DNA of 58,951 nt from positions 1-58,951 of the forward strand of contig RPRQ01000025.1 of NCBI GenBank assembly GCA_003818205.1, written 5' to 3'. Of the stretch, positions 1-9,346 are shown piece after piece (within the stretch, counting starts at the first letter, position 1; every line of letters starts with the position of its first letter). Made by a program: the position numbers and the translations under genes. Origin of the DNA: Bacteroidales bacterium (GTDB lineage Bacteria; Bacteroidota; Bacteroidia; Bacteroidales; Tenuifilaceae). The notes beneath the pieces are model-generated. The model saw only the letters and a program-made list of their open reading frames with translations. It ran no database searches and was not told where the DNA came from.

Positions 1-135
1 CAAAATATTTGTAGAAAAAATGATTAGAATAACTAATAAGGTGCAGAGCACCGAAATATATACAATGTTACGGTGCGCTGCACCTTAGGCATTACGAATG
101 ATACAAATCCTACAAATATTTTGGTGCGCTGCACC
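1..135. repeat. Palindrome cluster with three GGTGC..GCACC sites
   Basis: A 13-base near-palindrome occurs three times: GGTGCAGAGCACC at 40-52 and GGTGCGCTGCACC at 72-84 and 123-135. The stretch is also bounded by an inverted pair, CAAAATATTTGTAG at 1-14 and its exact complement at 110-123. This looks like an intergenic repeat element rather than a gene; the rest of the upstream gap to 291 shows nothing else. Function unknown. Confidence 0.6.
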
Positions 136-291
136 TTTTTAAGAAGCACTAATGACTCCTTAACTAAACGACATTGACATATAAATACAAATAATTTTTG
201 TCTAACCCGATTGGCCTGCACTCCGTTTATCTTTATTCATCATAGTTTTGCTGTATAACTATTGATAATAATATAATAAGGAGGTTCAACC

Positions 292-1464
292 ATGAAAACT
301 AAAAGGATTTTAAGTGTATTTATTATAGCTGTTCTTGTTTGTGGATATTTGCCCAGATGTAAAACTTTATCGAAACAATCGGAATGCATAAATAATTCAG
401 GTGCACCTGTCATTCTGTATAGTAAACTTTTCAATGATAAATCGAATTGGAAAGTGATAAAAAAAGATTCATTGGCAAATTCAGGTCATATTAAAATTAA
501 GGATGAAATTTGGTTAATGCATTTTTTACATTGGTGGTCATTAGATGAAAAGAATAGTGATATATCTATAGAATACACAAAAAAGTTGTTAGAGAATTTG
601 TGGGGTATGCAATATTCATTAAATGGAATTGAAGGGGAAACAAAAATCAATGGGCATCAGGCTTATTATGTCGAAGGAGTTTTGCGAAATTTTGTAAAAA
701 CAAGGTTTATTGTTTGGAATTGCCCTGAATCTAAACGACAGTTTTTATCAGATTGCAATATTAACATAGCGCTTAAAACACCGGATGAATTCTTAAACCT
801 ACAAACTACAGATATAACAAATTCTGTTTGTTGTCATAATTCAAACAACAAGCCAGACAATACTAAATTAGAGCAACGAATAAATTACGAAGACATGAAT
901 ATATCGATTAATCTACCAGAAAACTGGCGTTCTGAGTATTATATTGTAAATCCTAATTCCATTAAAAATCGTCCGGGATATTATCAGAATGGAATAACCA
1001 AACAACGAGGTGCAGTATGGAATTTATTAACAGATTCCAAAAAAGAGATAAACCTTATTTGGCAAAAAAGTAATAATAGGTTGTCTGAAAAATATATGAA
1101 TATTGCATTAAATAAGCTTTTCAACGATACTCTTACCATAATGAATGATACATTGAAATACATATCTTTTTATACAAATATTAGCTCTCAAAATATCACT
1201 TTTAAGAATGATTTTATTGAGAGCACAGGTAATTTTGACATAGTTGTAAAATTAGTAGGTCGTGCACCAGTTGATACTAGCCATTATCTATATAAAGCGT
1301 TTTTATGGAAATATGAAGAAACTGAATATTTATTAGTAGCAACAATGGTAGCGTATAATAATATATGGGATATTTCTTTTGATTTAGCTCCAACCGAAAA
1401 CCAATTCAATGGATTTATAAATGATGTAGTACTAAAGAGTATTTGCAATCATCCAATGAAGTAG
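292..1464 (+). CDS. Hypothetical exported protein, possible lipoprotein
   Basis: A 390-residue protein of unrecognised family. The N terminus (MKTKRILSVFIIAVLVCGYL) is a basic stretch followed by a hydrophobic helix, so it is probably exported; cysteines at residues 17 and 23 make a lipoprotein possible but no clean lipobox is seen. The start is supported by AGGAGG seven bases upstream, a strong Shine-Dalgarno that is unusual for this phylum. The body is Asn/Lys/Ile-rich with no catalytic motif I recognise. It stands alone ahead of a small membrane-protein gene. Very AT-rich composition suggests an accessory gene. Confidence 0.75.
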   Translation: MKTKRILSVFIIAVLVCGYLPRCKTLSKQSECINNSGAPVILYSKLFNDKSNWKVIKKDSLANSGHIKIKDEIWLMHFLHWWSLDEKNSDISIEYTKKLLENLWGMQYSLNGIEGETKINGHQAYYVEGVLRNFVKTRFIVWNCPESKRQFLSDCNINIALKTPDEFLNLQTTDITNSVCCHNSNNKPDNTKLEQRINYEDMNISINLPENWRSEYYIVNPNSIKNRPGYYQNGITKQRGAVWNLLTDSKKEINLIWQKSNNRLSEKYMNIALNKLFNDTLTIMNDTLKYISFYTNISSQNITFKNDFIESTGNFDIVVKLVGRAPVDTSHYLYKAFLWKYEETEYLLVATMVAYNNIWDISFDLAPTENQFNGFINDVVLKSICNHPMK

Positions 1465-1636
1465 ATTTACATATTATTGTGTCTTTTAAAAATGGTTTTC
1501 ATTAAGTTCAGAATCCATGACCTATTTTTAACTATTAATTTTATGTAACTTGTATCATAAAACAACAAGTCGCATTTTTGCAAAAAAAAAGGATTATACA
1601 AATGCGGCTTCCAGCATTTCCAAGTTACCCAAGGTA

Positions 1637-2041
1637 ATGAAAATAGCGAAAATGAAAACAGCTTACAAAATTGCTACTTACCTGGTTATCGCTGTGGGTG
1701 TTATCCACATTGCGCTTACACCAGTATTCTTTGATACATTCACAATAAGAGTGATGTGGTTTATCGGTATGGGAATGATGGGGATATTTCTTGGCTTTCT
1801 CAATGTTGCGTCCTGGAGAGCTGAGGGTAGAGACAACATAGTTCTTATGCTCAGTAGGATATCAAACTTGATAGCGACTGCTTTTGTTATTTGTTACATT
1901 TTCATAGATCAAGATCCGCAGAGCTGTGTCGTCCTTGTTCTCTTCTTGTTTCTCACGACCACTTTCTTCTTGACAACTTGGAAACACATGAAGAAAAAGG
2001 CGCAAGTTGGTAATATTACAATAAAAAAGGAGGCTCTATGA
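1637..2041 (+). CDS. Small membrane protein, unknown family
   Basis: About 134 residues with four hydrophobic segments, starting with a helix around KIATYLVIAVGVIHIALTP, and ending in a Lys-rich tail. The frame is open upstream to a TTG at 1550, but the extra N terminus looks non-coding, so ATG 1637 (or 1652) is preferred. The stop overlaps the ATG of the next ORF by four bases (ATGA), suggesting translational coupling. Function not recognised; it lies just upstream of an ABC exporter and could be part of the same transcript. Confidence 0.6.
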   Translation: MKIAKMKTAYKIATYLVIAVGVIHIALTPVFFDTFTIRVMWFIGMGMMGIFLGFLNVASWRAEGRDNIVLMLSRISNLIATAFVICYIFIDQDPQSCVVLVLFLFLTTTFFLTTWKHMKKKAQVGNITIKKEAL

Positions 2042-2235
2042 AAAGCAGAGGTGAAAGATACTTCGTTAAACTTGCACATTTTGATGAAAGCATGTATAAT
2101 AATTTGGAGGTTGAACCCATAAATAGTCGACTAAAAAATATAATAAATTGCCAAGACAATAGGTTATTAAAGGGTTGTAACTTGTTTCAACTTTCGTGTA
2201 GTTTGACAGGAAAGTGCTTTAAAATCCACAACTGA
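2038..2235 (+). CDS. Short ORF of unknown function, possibly a truncated gene
   Basis: A 65-residue ORF whose ATG overlaps the stop of the preceding membrane-protein gene and is preceded by a strong AGGAGG five bases upstream. The first 20 residues read like a normal protein start (MKSRGERYFVKLAHFDES), while the C-terminal half is Cys- and Asn-rich and looks like out-of-frame sequence. It may be the beginning of a gene whose remainder was lost when the ABC transporter genes arrived. No family recognised. Confidence 0.35.
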   Translation: MKSRGERYFVKLAHFDESMYNNLEVEPINSRLKNIINCQDNRLLKGCNLFQLSCSLTGKCFKIHN

Positions 2236-2308
2236 AATCTACAAGCAAATCGTTTTAACCAATGCTAAGAACGATAGTAAACAGAAATCATTTTCATACT
2301 TTTACTTT

Positions 2309-3169
2309 ATGAATGCCATTGAAATAGAAAACCTCTCTAAATATTACGGTAAATTACGTGCACTAAATAGCATGAGCCTTGAGGTTCCCGAAGGAACAAT
2401 TTACGGTTTAGTTGGTCCGAACGGTTCTGGGAAAACTACTCTCATAAAAGTTTTGGTTGGCTCGCTTCACCCGAATTCTGGATTTATAAAAGTTCTAGGG
2501 CTCGACCCACTCAAAGACAAATGGAAACTCCGTAAGCAAATTGGCTACATGCCACAATCACCTGCTTTGTATGACGACCTCTCTGCTCGTAATAACATAA
2601 TGTTTTTCGGGAAAGCACAGAATGTTCCTGATTTGAAAAAGAAAGCGGATGAGATACTTTCATTTGCTGAACTTACTTCAAGAGCAAATGATATGGTAGG
2701 TACTTTTTCAGGAGGAATGAAAAAAAGAGTTTCCCTCTGCTGTGCATTGATTCATAACCCCAGAATTATCTTCCTCGATGAGCCGACAGCTGCGGTTGAC
2801 CCACATCTGAAGATGCAGTCGTGGATACTGTTTCGAAAACTGGCGCAGAGCGGGGTGACCATTTTTATTAGCACGCACCAGATGGATGAAGCTATGCTCT
2901 GCGATAAAGTAACGATTCTGCGCAACGGTGAAATCCTTGCTGTGGATACTCCTCAGAACATTTTACAGCGAGGAAAAACAAATTTAAAAATCTCCGTAAA
3001 TAATGAAGAGAAAGTCTCTACCATCGATTCTACCCCTAAAAGTCTCGCAGATGAGCTTAAAAAATACGGTCTTGAAAAAAATATTACATCGGTAGAGCTT
3101 CATTCGAGTAATATCGAAGACATTATTCTTTCCATCGTACATGAAAAAGAGAAGGAGGAGAAATCATGA
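2309..3169 (+). CDS. ABC transporter ATP-binding protein (ABC-2 exporter type)
   Basis: The ATPase subunit of a two-gene exporter, acting at the inner face of the cytoplasmic membrane. All NBD motifs are present: Walker A GPNGSGKTT (residues 36-44), Q-loop Gln 83, signature FSGGMKKR (133-140), Walker B IIFLDEPT (153-160) and the H-loop His 190. The 286-residue length and the extra C-terminal domain fit the CcmA/NatA-like drug or Na+ export ATPases. Its stop overlaps the start of the membrane subunit by four bases. The substrate cannot be told from sequence. Confidence 0.93.
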   Translation: MNAIEIENLSKYYGKLRALNSMSLEVPEGTIYGLVGPNGSGKTTLIKVLVGSLHPNSGFIKVLGLDPLKDKWKLRKQIGYMPQSPALYDDLSARNNIMFFGKAQNVPDLKKKADEILSFAELTSRANDMVGTFSGGMKKRVSLCCALIHNPRIIFLDEPTAAVDPHLKMQSWILFRKLAQSGVTIFISTHQMDEAMLCDKVTILRNGEILAVDTPQNILQRGKTNLKISVNNEEKVSTIDSTPKSLADELKKYGLEKNITSVELHSSNIEDIILSIVHEKEKEEKS

Positions 3170-3903
3170 CACATACTTTCATCATCGCACAGCGTGTACT
3201 AAGCCAACTTAAGGGCGATAGGCGTTTTCTTGCCCTCTCAATCTTTGCACCACTCCTCATTATTTATTTTCTTAAGTTGATGTTTGATACATTTCCTTCC
3301 TTTGTTGATGTGAAAAGTAACACTATTCCTATTAGTGCCTTTATCGTACATTTTTTGAGTTTTATTTTGTGTGCGGTTCTTCTCGTTCAGGAACGAACTA
3401 GAGGGACTTTAGAGCGAATGATGATTGGTGGATTTTCAAAAACTTCTATTATAGGAGGATATTCGCTAGGATACTTCGGCCTGGCAACTTTGCAGGCAAT
3501 TACTGTACTTACAGAATCTATTTGGCTCTTCAACCTCAGCTACGATACAAAAACAGTTGTACTGTTGTTCATAGTCATCTGGCTGCTTGCAATCGTTTCG
3601 GTCATGCTCGGAATCTTTATTTCTACTTTTGCAAAACATGAGGCTCATGTATTTCCGTTTATCCCACTTATCATTCTTCCGTCAGTTTTTTTAACAGGAC
3701 TTATCATCAAGCCAGATGGTCTTCCAATTTGGGCTGTAATCATTGGCAAGTGTTTGCCTCTTCATTATGCGGTTAATATCATTCACGAGATTGTCAAACC
3801 AGAATATAAGATTATTGACACGTTAGTTGATTTTGGAGTCCTTACCGGGTATATTTTCGGACTGCTTGGACTCGCTTCCTTGACTCTAAAGGAGACGGAA
3901 TAA
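3166..3903 (+). CDS. ABC-2 type transporter permease
   Basis: The membrane subunit (245 residues, about six hydrophobic segments) partnered with the ATPase immediately upstream; the genes overlap ATGA and the start has a strong GGAGG. Residues around LVQERTRGTLERMMIGGFSK are the ABC-2 motif that follows the second helix in NodJ/YadH/DrrB-like permeases. It would form the export channel as a homodimer. Codon choice looks different from the surrounding core genes (many CTC/CTT Leu codons), consistent with acquisition by transfer. Substrate unknown. Confidence 0.88.
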   Translation: MTHTFIIAQRVLSQLKGDRRFLALSIFAPLLIIYFLKLMFDTFPSFVDVKSNTIPISAFIVHFLSFILCAVLLVQERTRGTLERMMIGGFSKTSIIGGYSLGYFGLATLQAITVLTESIWLFNLSYDTKTVVLLFIVIWLLAIVSVMLGIFISTFAKHEAHVFPFIPLIILPSVFLTGLIIKPDGLPIWAVIIGKCLPLHYAVNIIHEIVKPEYKIIDTLVDFGVLTGYIFGLLGLASLTLKETE

Positions 3904-3929
3904 TTATATAAAGTCTATTTTATTTCATT

Positions 3930-4170
3930 ACAAAACGCAGTCAGGGTTTAGTCCCCTGACAGGGTAAACAACGGATTTAACCCATGACCAAATATTTAAA
4001 GAATATAGTAGATAACGAGCGGGCGAAAACATCAACCGAAGCCCGAAGGTCGAGTTCAGCGAAGTTAAAGAAGTGGACAGAGTTGGAGAGATGCCGCTGA
4101 CAAGCGAACTGAGCAAGCCTTGTGTGTAGTTAGGAAGTCAGCAAGGAAACGTGGGGTAGTATTCCTTTTT
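3930..4170 (+). other. Possible group II intron domain I remnant
   Basis: This non-coding stretch opens with a perfect 7-bp hairpin (GTCAGGG..CCCTGAC) and continues with structured segments (AACCGAAGCCCGAAGG, GTTGGAGAGATGCC, GCGAACTGAGCAAGCC) that resemble the 5' domain I of bacterial group II introns. No reverse-transcriptase ORF and no 3' domain V follow, so it would be a truncated scrap. Recognition is from memory of the family's look and was not checked against an RNA model. Confidence 0.25.
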
Positions 4171-4243
4171 TAACTATACAAACTTACTAGATAGCCCCAT
4201 TTTAAACGCAAATTAAATACTTAACTATTAAATTGAAATTAGT

Positions 4244-6625
4244 ATGATAACAAACTTCTTCCTCCTTGCTTTTCGCAACTTCTTAAAGCATAAACTATTT
4301 GTACTAATAAATATTTTAGGGCTTGGAACCGCTATTGGATGCTGTATTGTTGCATACCTAAATAACAAGTTTGAGGCTGATTTTAACAGTCAGTATACAA
4401 ACCGCGATATTATTTATAAGGTAAACTCATTCCGTAAGATTAACGATAGAGAGCAGCGATATGGGATATCGCCGATATCGTTAGCTCCATTGCTTTCAAA
4501 CGAGTTGAAGGAGGGTGAATTTGTGGTTCGCTTTGTCGCCACTGGAGCCAACATTAAATATGGGAATGAAGCTGATTCTAAAATTTTTAACCAGAATTTA
4601 GGTTTTGCCGATAAGGAATTTTTCAGGATGTTCACACACAAATTAAAATCTGGAACACTAGATCAGTTCAGCGATAAGGGAAAAATTATACTTACTGAAA
4701 AGATGGCACAGAAGTACTTTGGAAAGGAGGATCCAATTGGTAAAAGTTTAACCACTTTCGATAGTAAGGGCTTACCAGTTGAACTATCTGTAGCTGCAGT
4801 ACTTGATAATATCCCATTAAATTCAATGGTGCTTTTTGATGCCATCACCATTATCGATAATTACATGCCCTTATATAACCTGCAGGAGTTCGATTGGAAA
4901 AATTGGGTTGGAGGAACTTTTTTCCTAATCCCTAATGCCAGTGATGTGGGTCAGGTTGAGAAATTGTTATCTAAATATATTCCCATTCAGAATAAAGCCC
5001 GCGAAGATTTTGTTATCACCCGCTTTCAAGTTCAGAGCTTAAATCAGTTTACAAAGGAGAGTCGTGATATTTGGGGGAATGGGTTAAACGCGGATCTACA
5101 CCCTGCTCAACGGAAAGCCCCAGCAATTATGGCAATATTAATACTCCTATTGGCCTGCTTCAATTTTATGAATACTTCAATTTCGGTTGCAAACACAAGG
5201 ATTAAGGAGATAGGTGTTCGAAAATCGGTTGGGGCAAGACGTGCTCATCTTATTATTCAATTCATTGGGGAGAATACAATTATCTGTTTTATGGCGTTAG
5301 CCGTATCGCTCCTAATTGGCTCCTATCTGGTAGAAGAGTATAATAAAATGTGGGAGTACATGATTCTTAAAATGAGTTTTTCTGGAAATGTTGAGTTTTG
5401 GCTTTTCCTTCTTTTTATGCTTGTATTTACATCCATTGCAGCAGGTGCTTACCCTGCATTTTATATTAGCTCATTCAAACCCGTAGCTGTTCTTAGGGGT
5501 ACTTTCCGATTTAAGGGAGCAGGTATGTTCTCAAAAGTATTGCTATCGTTGCAAATGATTATTTCAGTGATTACGCTTATTTCGAGTATAGTTTTTACTC
5601 AAAACGCCAAATTCCAGGAGAAGTTTGATATGGGCTACGAAAAAGAATCGATTCTAGTTTTACCTTTAGCTAATAGCGTAACCCCTGAAACCTTTAAAGC
5701 AGCATTTAAATCGAACCCAGACATTATTGATGTTGCCTCTACTTCAAATCATATAGGCTGGGGGAGCTACCCACGTACCATCGAATATATCGATAAAAAG
5801 ATAGAGGTTCGGGTAATGGATATAAACGTTGATTACATTAAAACGATGGGGCTAAAGCTAATTGATGGGAGGGGTTTTGAACCCGAATCTAAAGGATCAG
5901 ACCCATTCAAATCCGTTGTAGTTAACCAGCAGTTTATCGATGAACTCAAACTTACAGATCCATTGAATAAAAGAATTAAATTGGACACCCTCGATTTAAA
6001 CATCGTTGGTGTAGTAAAAAATGTTTATAATAGTTTATGGGAAAAGATCAACCCCGCTATTTTTATTACCCGAGGTCAAGATTCACAATCAATCCTTGTT
6101 GTTAGAACTACCCCTGAGAAAAAAATGGAAGTCCTTAAGTTCATGAAAAAGGAGTGGGAGAAACTTGTACCAAATTCCCCATTCACTGGGAGACAACAAA
6201 CTGAAATTCTTCAGGGGGCATCAATTGTTAATAAGAATATCAAAAACATTAATCTTTTCTTAGCATTTGTGGCCATCATATTATCGTTAATCGCTTTATA
6301 TACGCTAGTCTCATTGAATATCATAAAAAGGACCAAGGAGATTGGTATCAGAACCGTACTGGGTTCAACGGGTATAAATATTATTTATCTGATAAGTAAA
6401 CCTTTTCTGATTATTCTTGCCATCTCCTCAGTGTTTGGGGCAGTGGGTGGCTATTTTCTTAATTCAATGTTTTTGAAAACCCTTTGGGCTTATCATTCAA
6501 GCATAAATACATTGAGCATTGCTATTCCTGTAGCATTGCTATTTGCAATATCTTTTGCACTACTTGCAATTAGGGTTTATTTGACCTTAAGGAAGAATCC
6601 AGTAGAATCGTTAAGATATGAGTAA
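4244..6625 (+). CDS. FtsX/MacB-type ABC transporter permease, full length
   Basis: A 793-residue permease with two half-modules. Each has an N-terminal helix followed by a periplasmic MacB_PCD-like domain and an FtsX domain with three helices; the motif VANTRIKEIGVRKSVGARR lies after the fourth region and the parallel IIKRTKEIGIRTVLGSTG in the second half. Such Bacteroidota proteins belong to mechanotransmission-type exporters (MacB/Lol/DevC class). No ATPase gene flanks it, so it must use an ATPase encoded elsewhere. The role (peptide or lipoprotein handling, stress) is inference from the family. Confidence 0.9.
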   Translation: MITNFFLLAFRNFLKHKLFVLINILGLGTAIGCCIVAYLNNKFEADFNSQYTNRDIIYKVNSFRKINDREQRYGISPISLAPLLSNELKEGEFVVRFVATGANIKYGNEADSKIFNQNLGFADKEFFRMFTHKLKSGTLDQFSDKGKIILTEKMAQKYFGKEDPIGKSLTTFDSKGLPVELSVAAVLDNIPLNSMVLFDAITIIDNYMPLYNLQEFDWKNWVGGTFFLIPNASDVGQVEKLLSKYIPIQNKAREDFVITRFQVQSLNQFTKESRDIWGNGLNADLHPAQRKAPAIMAILILLLACFNFMNTSISVANTRIKEIGVRKSVGARRAHLIIQFIGENTIICFMALAVSLLIGSYLVEEYNKMWEYMILKMSFSGNVEFWLFLLFMLVFTSIAAGAYPAFYISSFKPVAVLRGTFRFKGAGMFSKVLLSLQMIISVITLISSIVFTQNAKFQEKFDMGYEKESILVLPLANSVTPETFKAAFKSNPDIIDVASTSNHIGWGSYPRTIEYIDKKIEVRVMDINVDYIKTMGLKLIDGRGFEPESKGSDPFKSVVVNQQFIDELKLTDPLNKRIKLDTLDLNIVGVVKNVYNSLWEKINPAIFITRGQDSQSILVVRTTPEKKMEVLKFMKKEWEKLVPNSPFTGRQQTEILQGASIVNKNIKNINLFLAFVAIILSLIALYTLVSLNIIKRTKEIGIRTVLGSTGINIIYLISKPFLIILAISSVFGAVGGYFLNSMFLKTLWAYHSSINTLSIAIPVALLFAISFALLAIRVYLTLRKNPVESLRYE

Positions 6626-7122
6626 TTAAGAATGAAAAGTGCATAATGAAAAATGAAAACTTACTTCTAACCAAAGGGATTTCTCTAAAATCCTTTGGAA
6701 TAGGTATTTTATAGATTTTTGTGCCAAGGAAATGATAAATCTTTTCGGGTGATTTTCGTTATTTTTTATTGATAAATGTCGGAGTAACTCCATTATACCA
6801 AGTTGCGTTTATCCATACAAAATGATAAAACTTGGTATAATGCCGATCGACTTTCATTATTGTTTTAGGGAAAATGATATATATGAAAACGAATCGGTAT
6901 TAGATTGAGTATGAGATGCCCTTAAAATACAAATTTTGTATTATGCAGTATATTAATATGTTAAAACACATTCTTATGTCGAACTTTTTTATCAAGAAAA
7001 AAGTTGGGCTACAAAGAAAATAGCTACTTTGGGAGAAAAACCTTGCATCAACTCCAATAGATTTCTCTTTTTTCTAACTGAAATAGAGAATTGTACAGGT
7101 TTCTCAGCAAACCCTAACTAAA
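6626..7122. other. Intergenic gap with two hairpins
   Basis: No convincing gene. Two inverted repeats stand out: CCAAAGGGAT/ATCCTTTGG near 6679-6706, and a perfect 14-base pair CATTATACCAAGTT (6791-6804) with its complement (6829-6842). The first could end the permease transcript, though it lacks a T run. The remainder is AT-rich with no further structure seen. Confidence 0.4.
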
Positions 7123-7584
7123 TTAGTATTCCAACCTCTTCTTAATCTCTGAAATTAGCACTCTAAAGTATCGGATGCTCGATAGTAGCAAGGCTAACCC
7201 AATTCCTATGTACAATATTGAAAGGTATTCTTTAGGTATTGATGAATGTCGTAAAGTTATACCCATTGTTATCATAACGATTACTATTAGGTAGTTTTTC
7301 CACGACATAAATGAGAAGACGCATGGTTTATCTTTCATAAAAGTTATTCTTCCAAGGTTTTTATCCACAAGCTTTAGGAATCCAAAGTGATGAATAAAAA
7401 GCGCAGCAACAAAGCCTAAACTAGCAAATAGATATGAGTAGCCGCTACCATAAGCAACCAACCAATGAATGGCTAATGATATAAGCATCACTCCCACACA
7501 AAACCACATTAATCCTGAAAGGAATAAGAGAAATAGCTTATTTACTGCGGGTTTGATTTTTTCAAAATTTGAATTTATTTTCAT
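7123..7584 (-). CDS. Hypothetical four-helix membrane protein
   Basis: A 153-residue protein with four hydrophobic segments in two pairs, separated by a short basic loop, and a basic C-terminal tail (SEIKKRLEY). No family motif recognised. It stands alone on the minus strand between two plus-strand genes, so it has its own promoter. The Gly/Trp-containing first helices (SGLMWFCVGVMLISLAIHW) suggest a small integral membrane protein rather than a transporter. Confidence 0.65.
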   Translation of the reverse strand: MKINSNFEKIKPAVNKLFLLFLSGLMWFCVGVMLISLAIHWLVAYGSGYSYLFASLGFVAALFIHHFGFLKLVDKNLGRITFMKDKPCVFSFMSWKNYLIVIVMITMGITLRHSSIPKEYLSILYIGIGLALLLSSIRYFRVLISEIKKRLEY

Positions 7585-7786
7585 TGAGTTAGGTTAGAAA
7601 CGTGGTTGAGTAAAATTAGGTATTTTTTATACTAAGTTCATTTTTTGATCGAAATCAATAGTAATTCAATAGAATAAATGCGGTAGTTGACATATAGAGC
7701 TCTGCATTCTCTGCGTCTATGCGGTGCATAAATGTACCTTCATGTAATAACAAACGATTGTATAGCAGGGTTTGGAGTTAATTTTA

Positions 7787-7794
7787 TACTTTTG
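7787..7794 (+). promoter_or_regulatory. Candidate -7 box for the phosphofructokinase gene
   Basis: TACTTTTG fits the Bacteroidota -7 consensus TAnnTTTG and lies about 70 bases ahead of the ATG at 7867. A well-spaced -33 TTTG is not evident, so this is a weak call. Confidence 0.3.
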
Positions 7795-7866
7795 TGAGGG
7801 TTTTCAGATTCTAGGAAATATTTTTTTTAGCTTGAAATACATTTATCAATATCTAAAAAATAACCG

Positions 7867-9105
7867 ATGAGGTTTGAGCACAAACTATTTCACGGCAAAA
7901 CTTTAGCGATACTTACAGGCGGTGGTGATACCCCTGCCATTAACTCAAGTATTGAAGCGATAAGGAATAGAGCTTCTTTCTTGGGCTATAAGGTTTATGG
8001 GATTCGTCATGGTTGGAAAGGGTTACTGGGCAATGGCGATGTACTCGACCTTACCAATCAACCGTATGATGGCTTTTACGGTGGAACAGCATTGAGGTCA
8101 AGTAGAACAAACCCTTTTCCCACAAATAAAAACCCTGAGGATAGGGTCCCTCAAATTCTAAGAAATTTAGAGCGGTATAAGATAGATGTTATCGTTACAA
8201 TCGGAGGCGATGACACCAATGGGGTTGCAAAGAAATTGTATGAGCTTTATGGTATCCCTGTTATCGGTTTTCCAAAAACTATCGATAACGATTTGCGTAC
8301 TCGAACCTCGCATTTATTCGATGGGAGCGAGATAGAGGCAGTGCTTTGCCCTGGATTCCCATCTGCGGCAAAAGGGGTTATGGAGTATGCAGGAAGAATT
8401 AGAACTACGGCAGAATCGCATTCACGCATTATACTGCTTGAGGTAATGGGGCGTGATGCGGGTTGGCTAAACGGTGGAGCTGCTTTTGGTGGAGCAGAAA
8501 TGGCTTTAATCCCTGAATTCGAGATAACCAAGGAGCGGAAAGATTTTTTTCTTGAAAGCGTCAAGGAGGCCTACCTGAGTTCACCTAAGAAGTCGCTTGT
8601 TATCGCTGTCTCAGAAGGGGTTCGTTGGTACGATGCTGCAAAGGATAAGGTTGATTTTGTATTTGCCAGCTCGGAGGTTGATGAGTTCGGTCATCCTCGA
8701 TTTGGCGGAATTAGCGGGGTGATTGCCTCTGAGATTACCAATAAACTTGGAATTCAGGCTAGGGCAGAGGCTACGGGTTATTTCGCCCGTTCGGGCGAAT
8801 GTCGGCTGTACGATCGACGCTTAACCACAACCCTTGCCGATAAGGTTGTTGATCTGCTCCTCCGCGAGGACTATGGTCAAATGCCTGTTATGAAGAAAAT
8901 GGTGAACTACCAAGAACTCGAAGAGTTTAACACCACGTCAATCGATATGGGCGATATAAGTAATCATTCGCTTCCCCTTAACTACTACGATGTTAATAAG
9001 TTCAAATTCTCCAGCGCCTACATGGATTTTATGTCTTACATCTTGGGGCAACCCCATTTCCTGAAATTCGATTACGATTTCCCTGTTGTTATTCCTGAAG
9101 ATTAA
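7867..9105 (+). CDS. 6-phosphofructokinase, pyrophosphate-type active site
   Basis: Phosphorylates fructose 6-phosphate in glycolysis. The PFK fold is clear from GGGDTPAINSSIEA (residues 18-31), GGDDT (113-117), PKTIDND (136-142, with the catalytic aspartates) and MGRDAGW (194-200). In ATP-dependent enzymes the discriminating positions are both Gly (Gly104 and Gly124 in E. coli PfkA). Here they are Asp (GGDD) and Lys (PKTID), the combination found in PPi-dependent enzymes, so the donor is probably PPi and the reaction reversible. At 412 residues it is longer than bacterial ATP-PFK (about 320). Single gene followed by a hairpin terminator. Confidence 0.92.
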   Translation: MRFEHKLFHGKTLAILTGGGDTPAINSSIEAIRNRASFLGYKVYGIRHGWKGLLGNGDVLDLTNQPYDGFYGGTALRSSRTNPFPTNKNPEDRVPQILRNLERYKIDVIVTIGGDDTNGVAKKLYELYGIPVIGFPKTIDNDLRTRTSHLFDGSEIEAVLCPGFPSAAKGVMEYAGRIRTTAESHSRIILLEVMGRDAGWLNGGAAFGGAEMALIPEFEITKERKDFFLESVKEAYLSSPKKSLVIAVSEGVRWYDAAKDKVDFVFASSEVDEFGHPRFGGISGVIASEITNKLGIQARAEATGYFARSGECRLYDRRLTTTLADKVVDLLLREDYGQMPVMKKMVNYQELEEFNTTSIDMGDISNHSLPLNYYDVNKFKFSSAYMDFMSYILGQPHFLKFDYDFPVVIPED

Positions 9106-9115
9106 TAAGAAAAAT

Positions 9116-9174
9116 ACCACAATAGACACATTAGGGCACAATAGTAATCTATGTGATTTACTGTCTATTGTGGT
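9116..9174 (+). terminator. Hairpin after the phosphofructokinase gene
   Basis: A perfect 13-base inverted repeat, ACCACAATAGACA (9116-9128) and its complement (9162-9174), separated by 33 bases and followed by a T-rich stretch. It is well placed to end the upstream transcript. The right two thirds recur imperfectly at about 9280-9336. Confidence 0.45.
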
Positions 9175-9279
9175 TCATATTTTTCAAATTGCCTATCTCT
9201 TGAGAATAAGCAAAACGAGATTTGGACAGCTTAAAAAAAGTGCATTATTTTTCAGGGTATTGCAACGCTGAAAGTGGTA

Positions 9280-9336
9280 TTAGGGCATAATAGAATTAAT
9301 CTATGTGAACTACTGTGCCTATTGTGGTTTATGTTT
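9280..9336 (+). repeat. Second, partial copy of the 9.13-kb hairpin sequence
   Basis: The segment TTAGGGCA.AATAG...TCTATGTGA..TACTGT..TATTGTGGTT at 9131-9174 recurs here with small indels, in the same orientation and about 150 bases later. The left arm of the hairpin is missing. No ORF lies in the DNA between the copies. Confidence 0.5.
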
Positions 9337-9346
9337 TCACGTTGTC

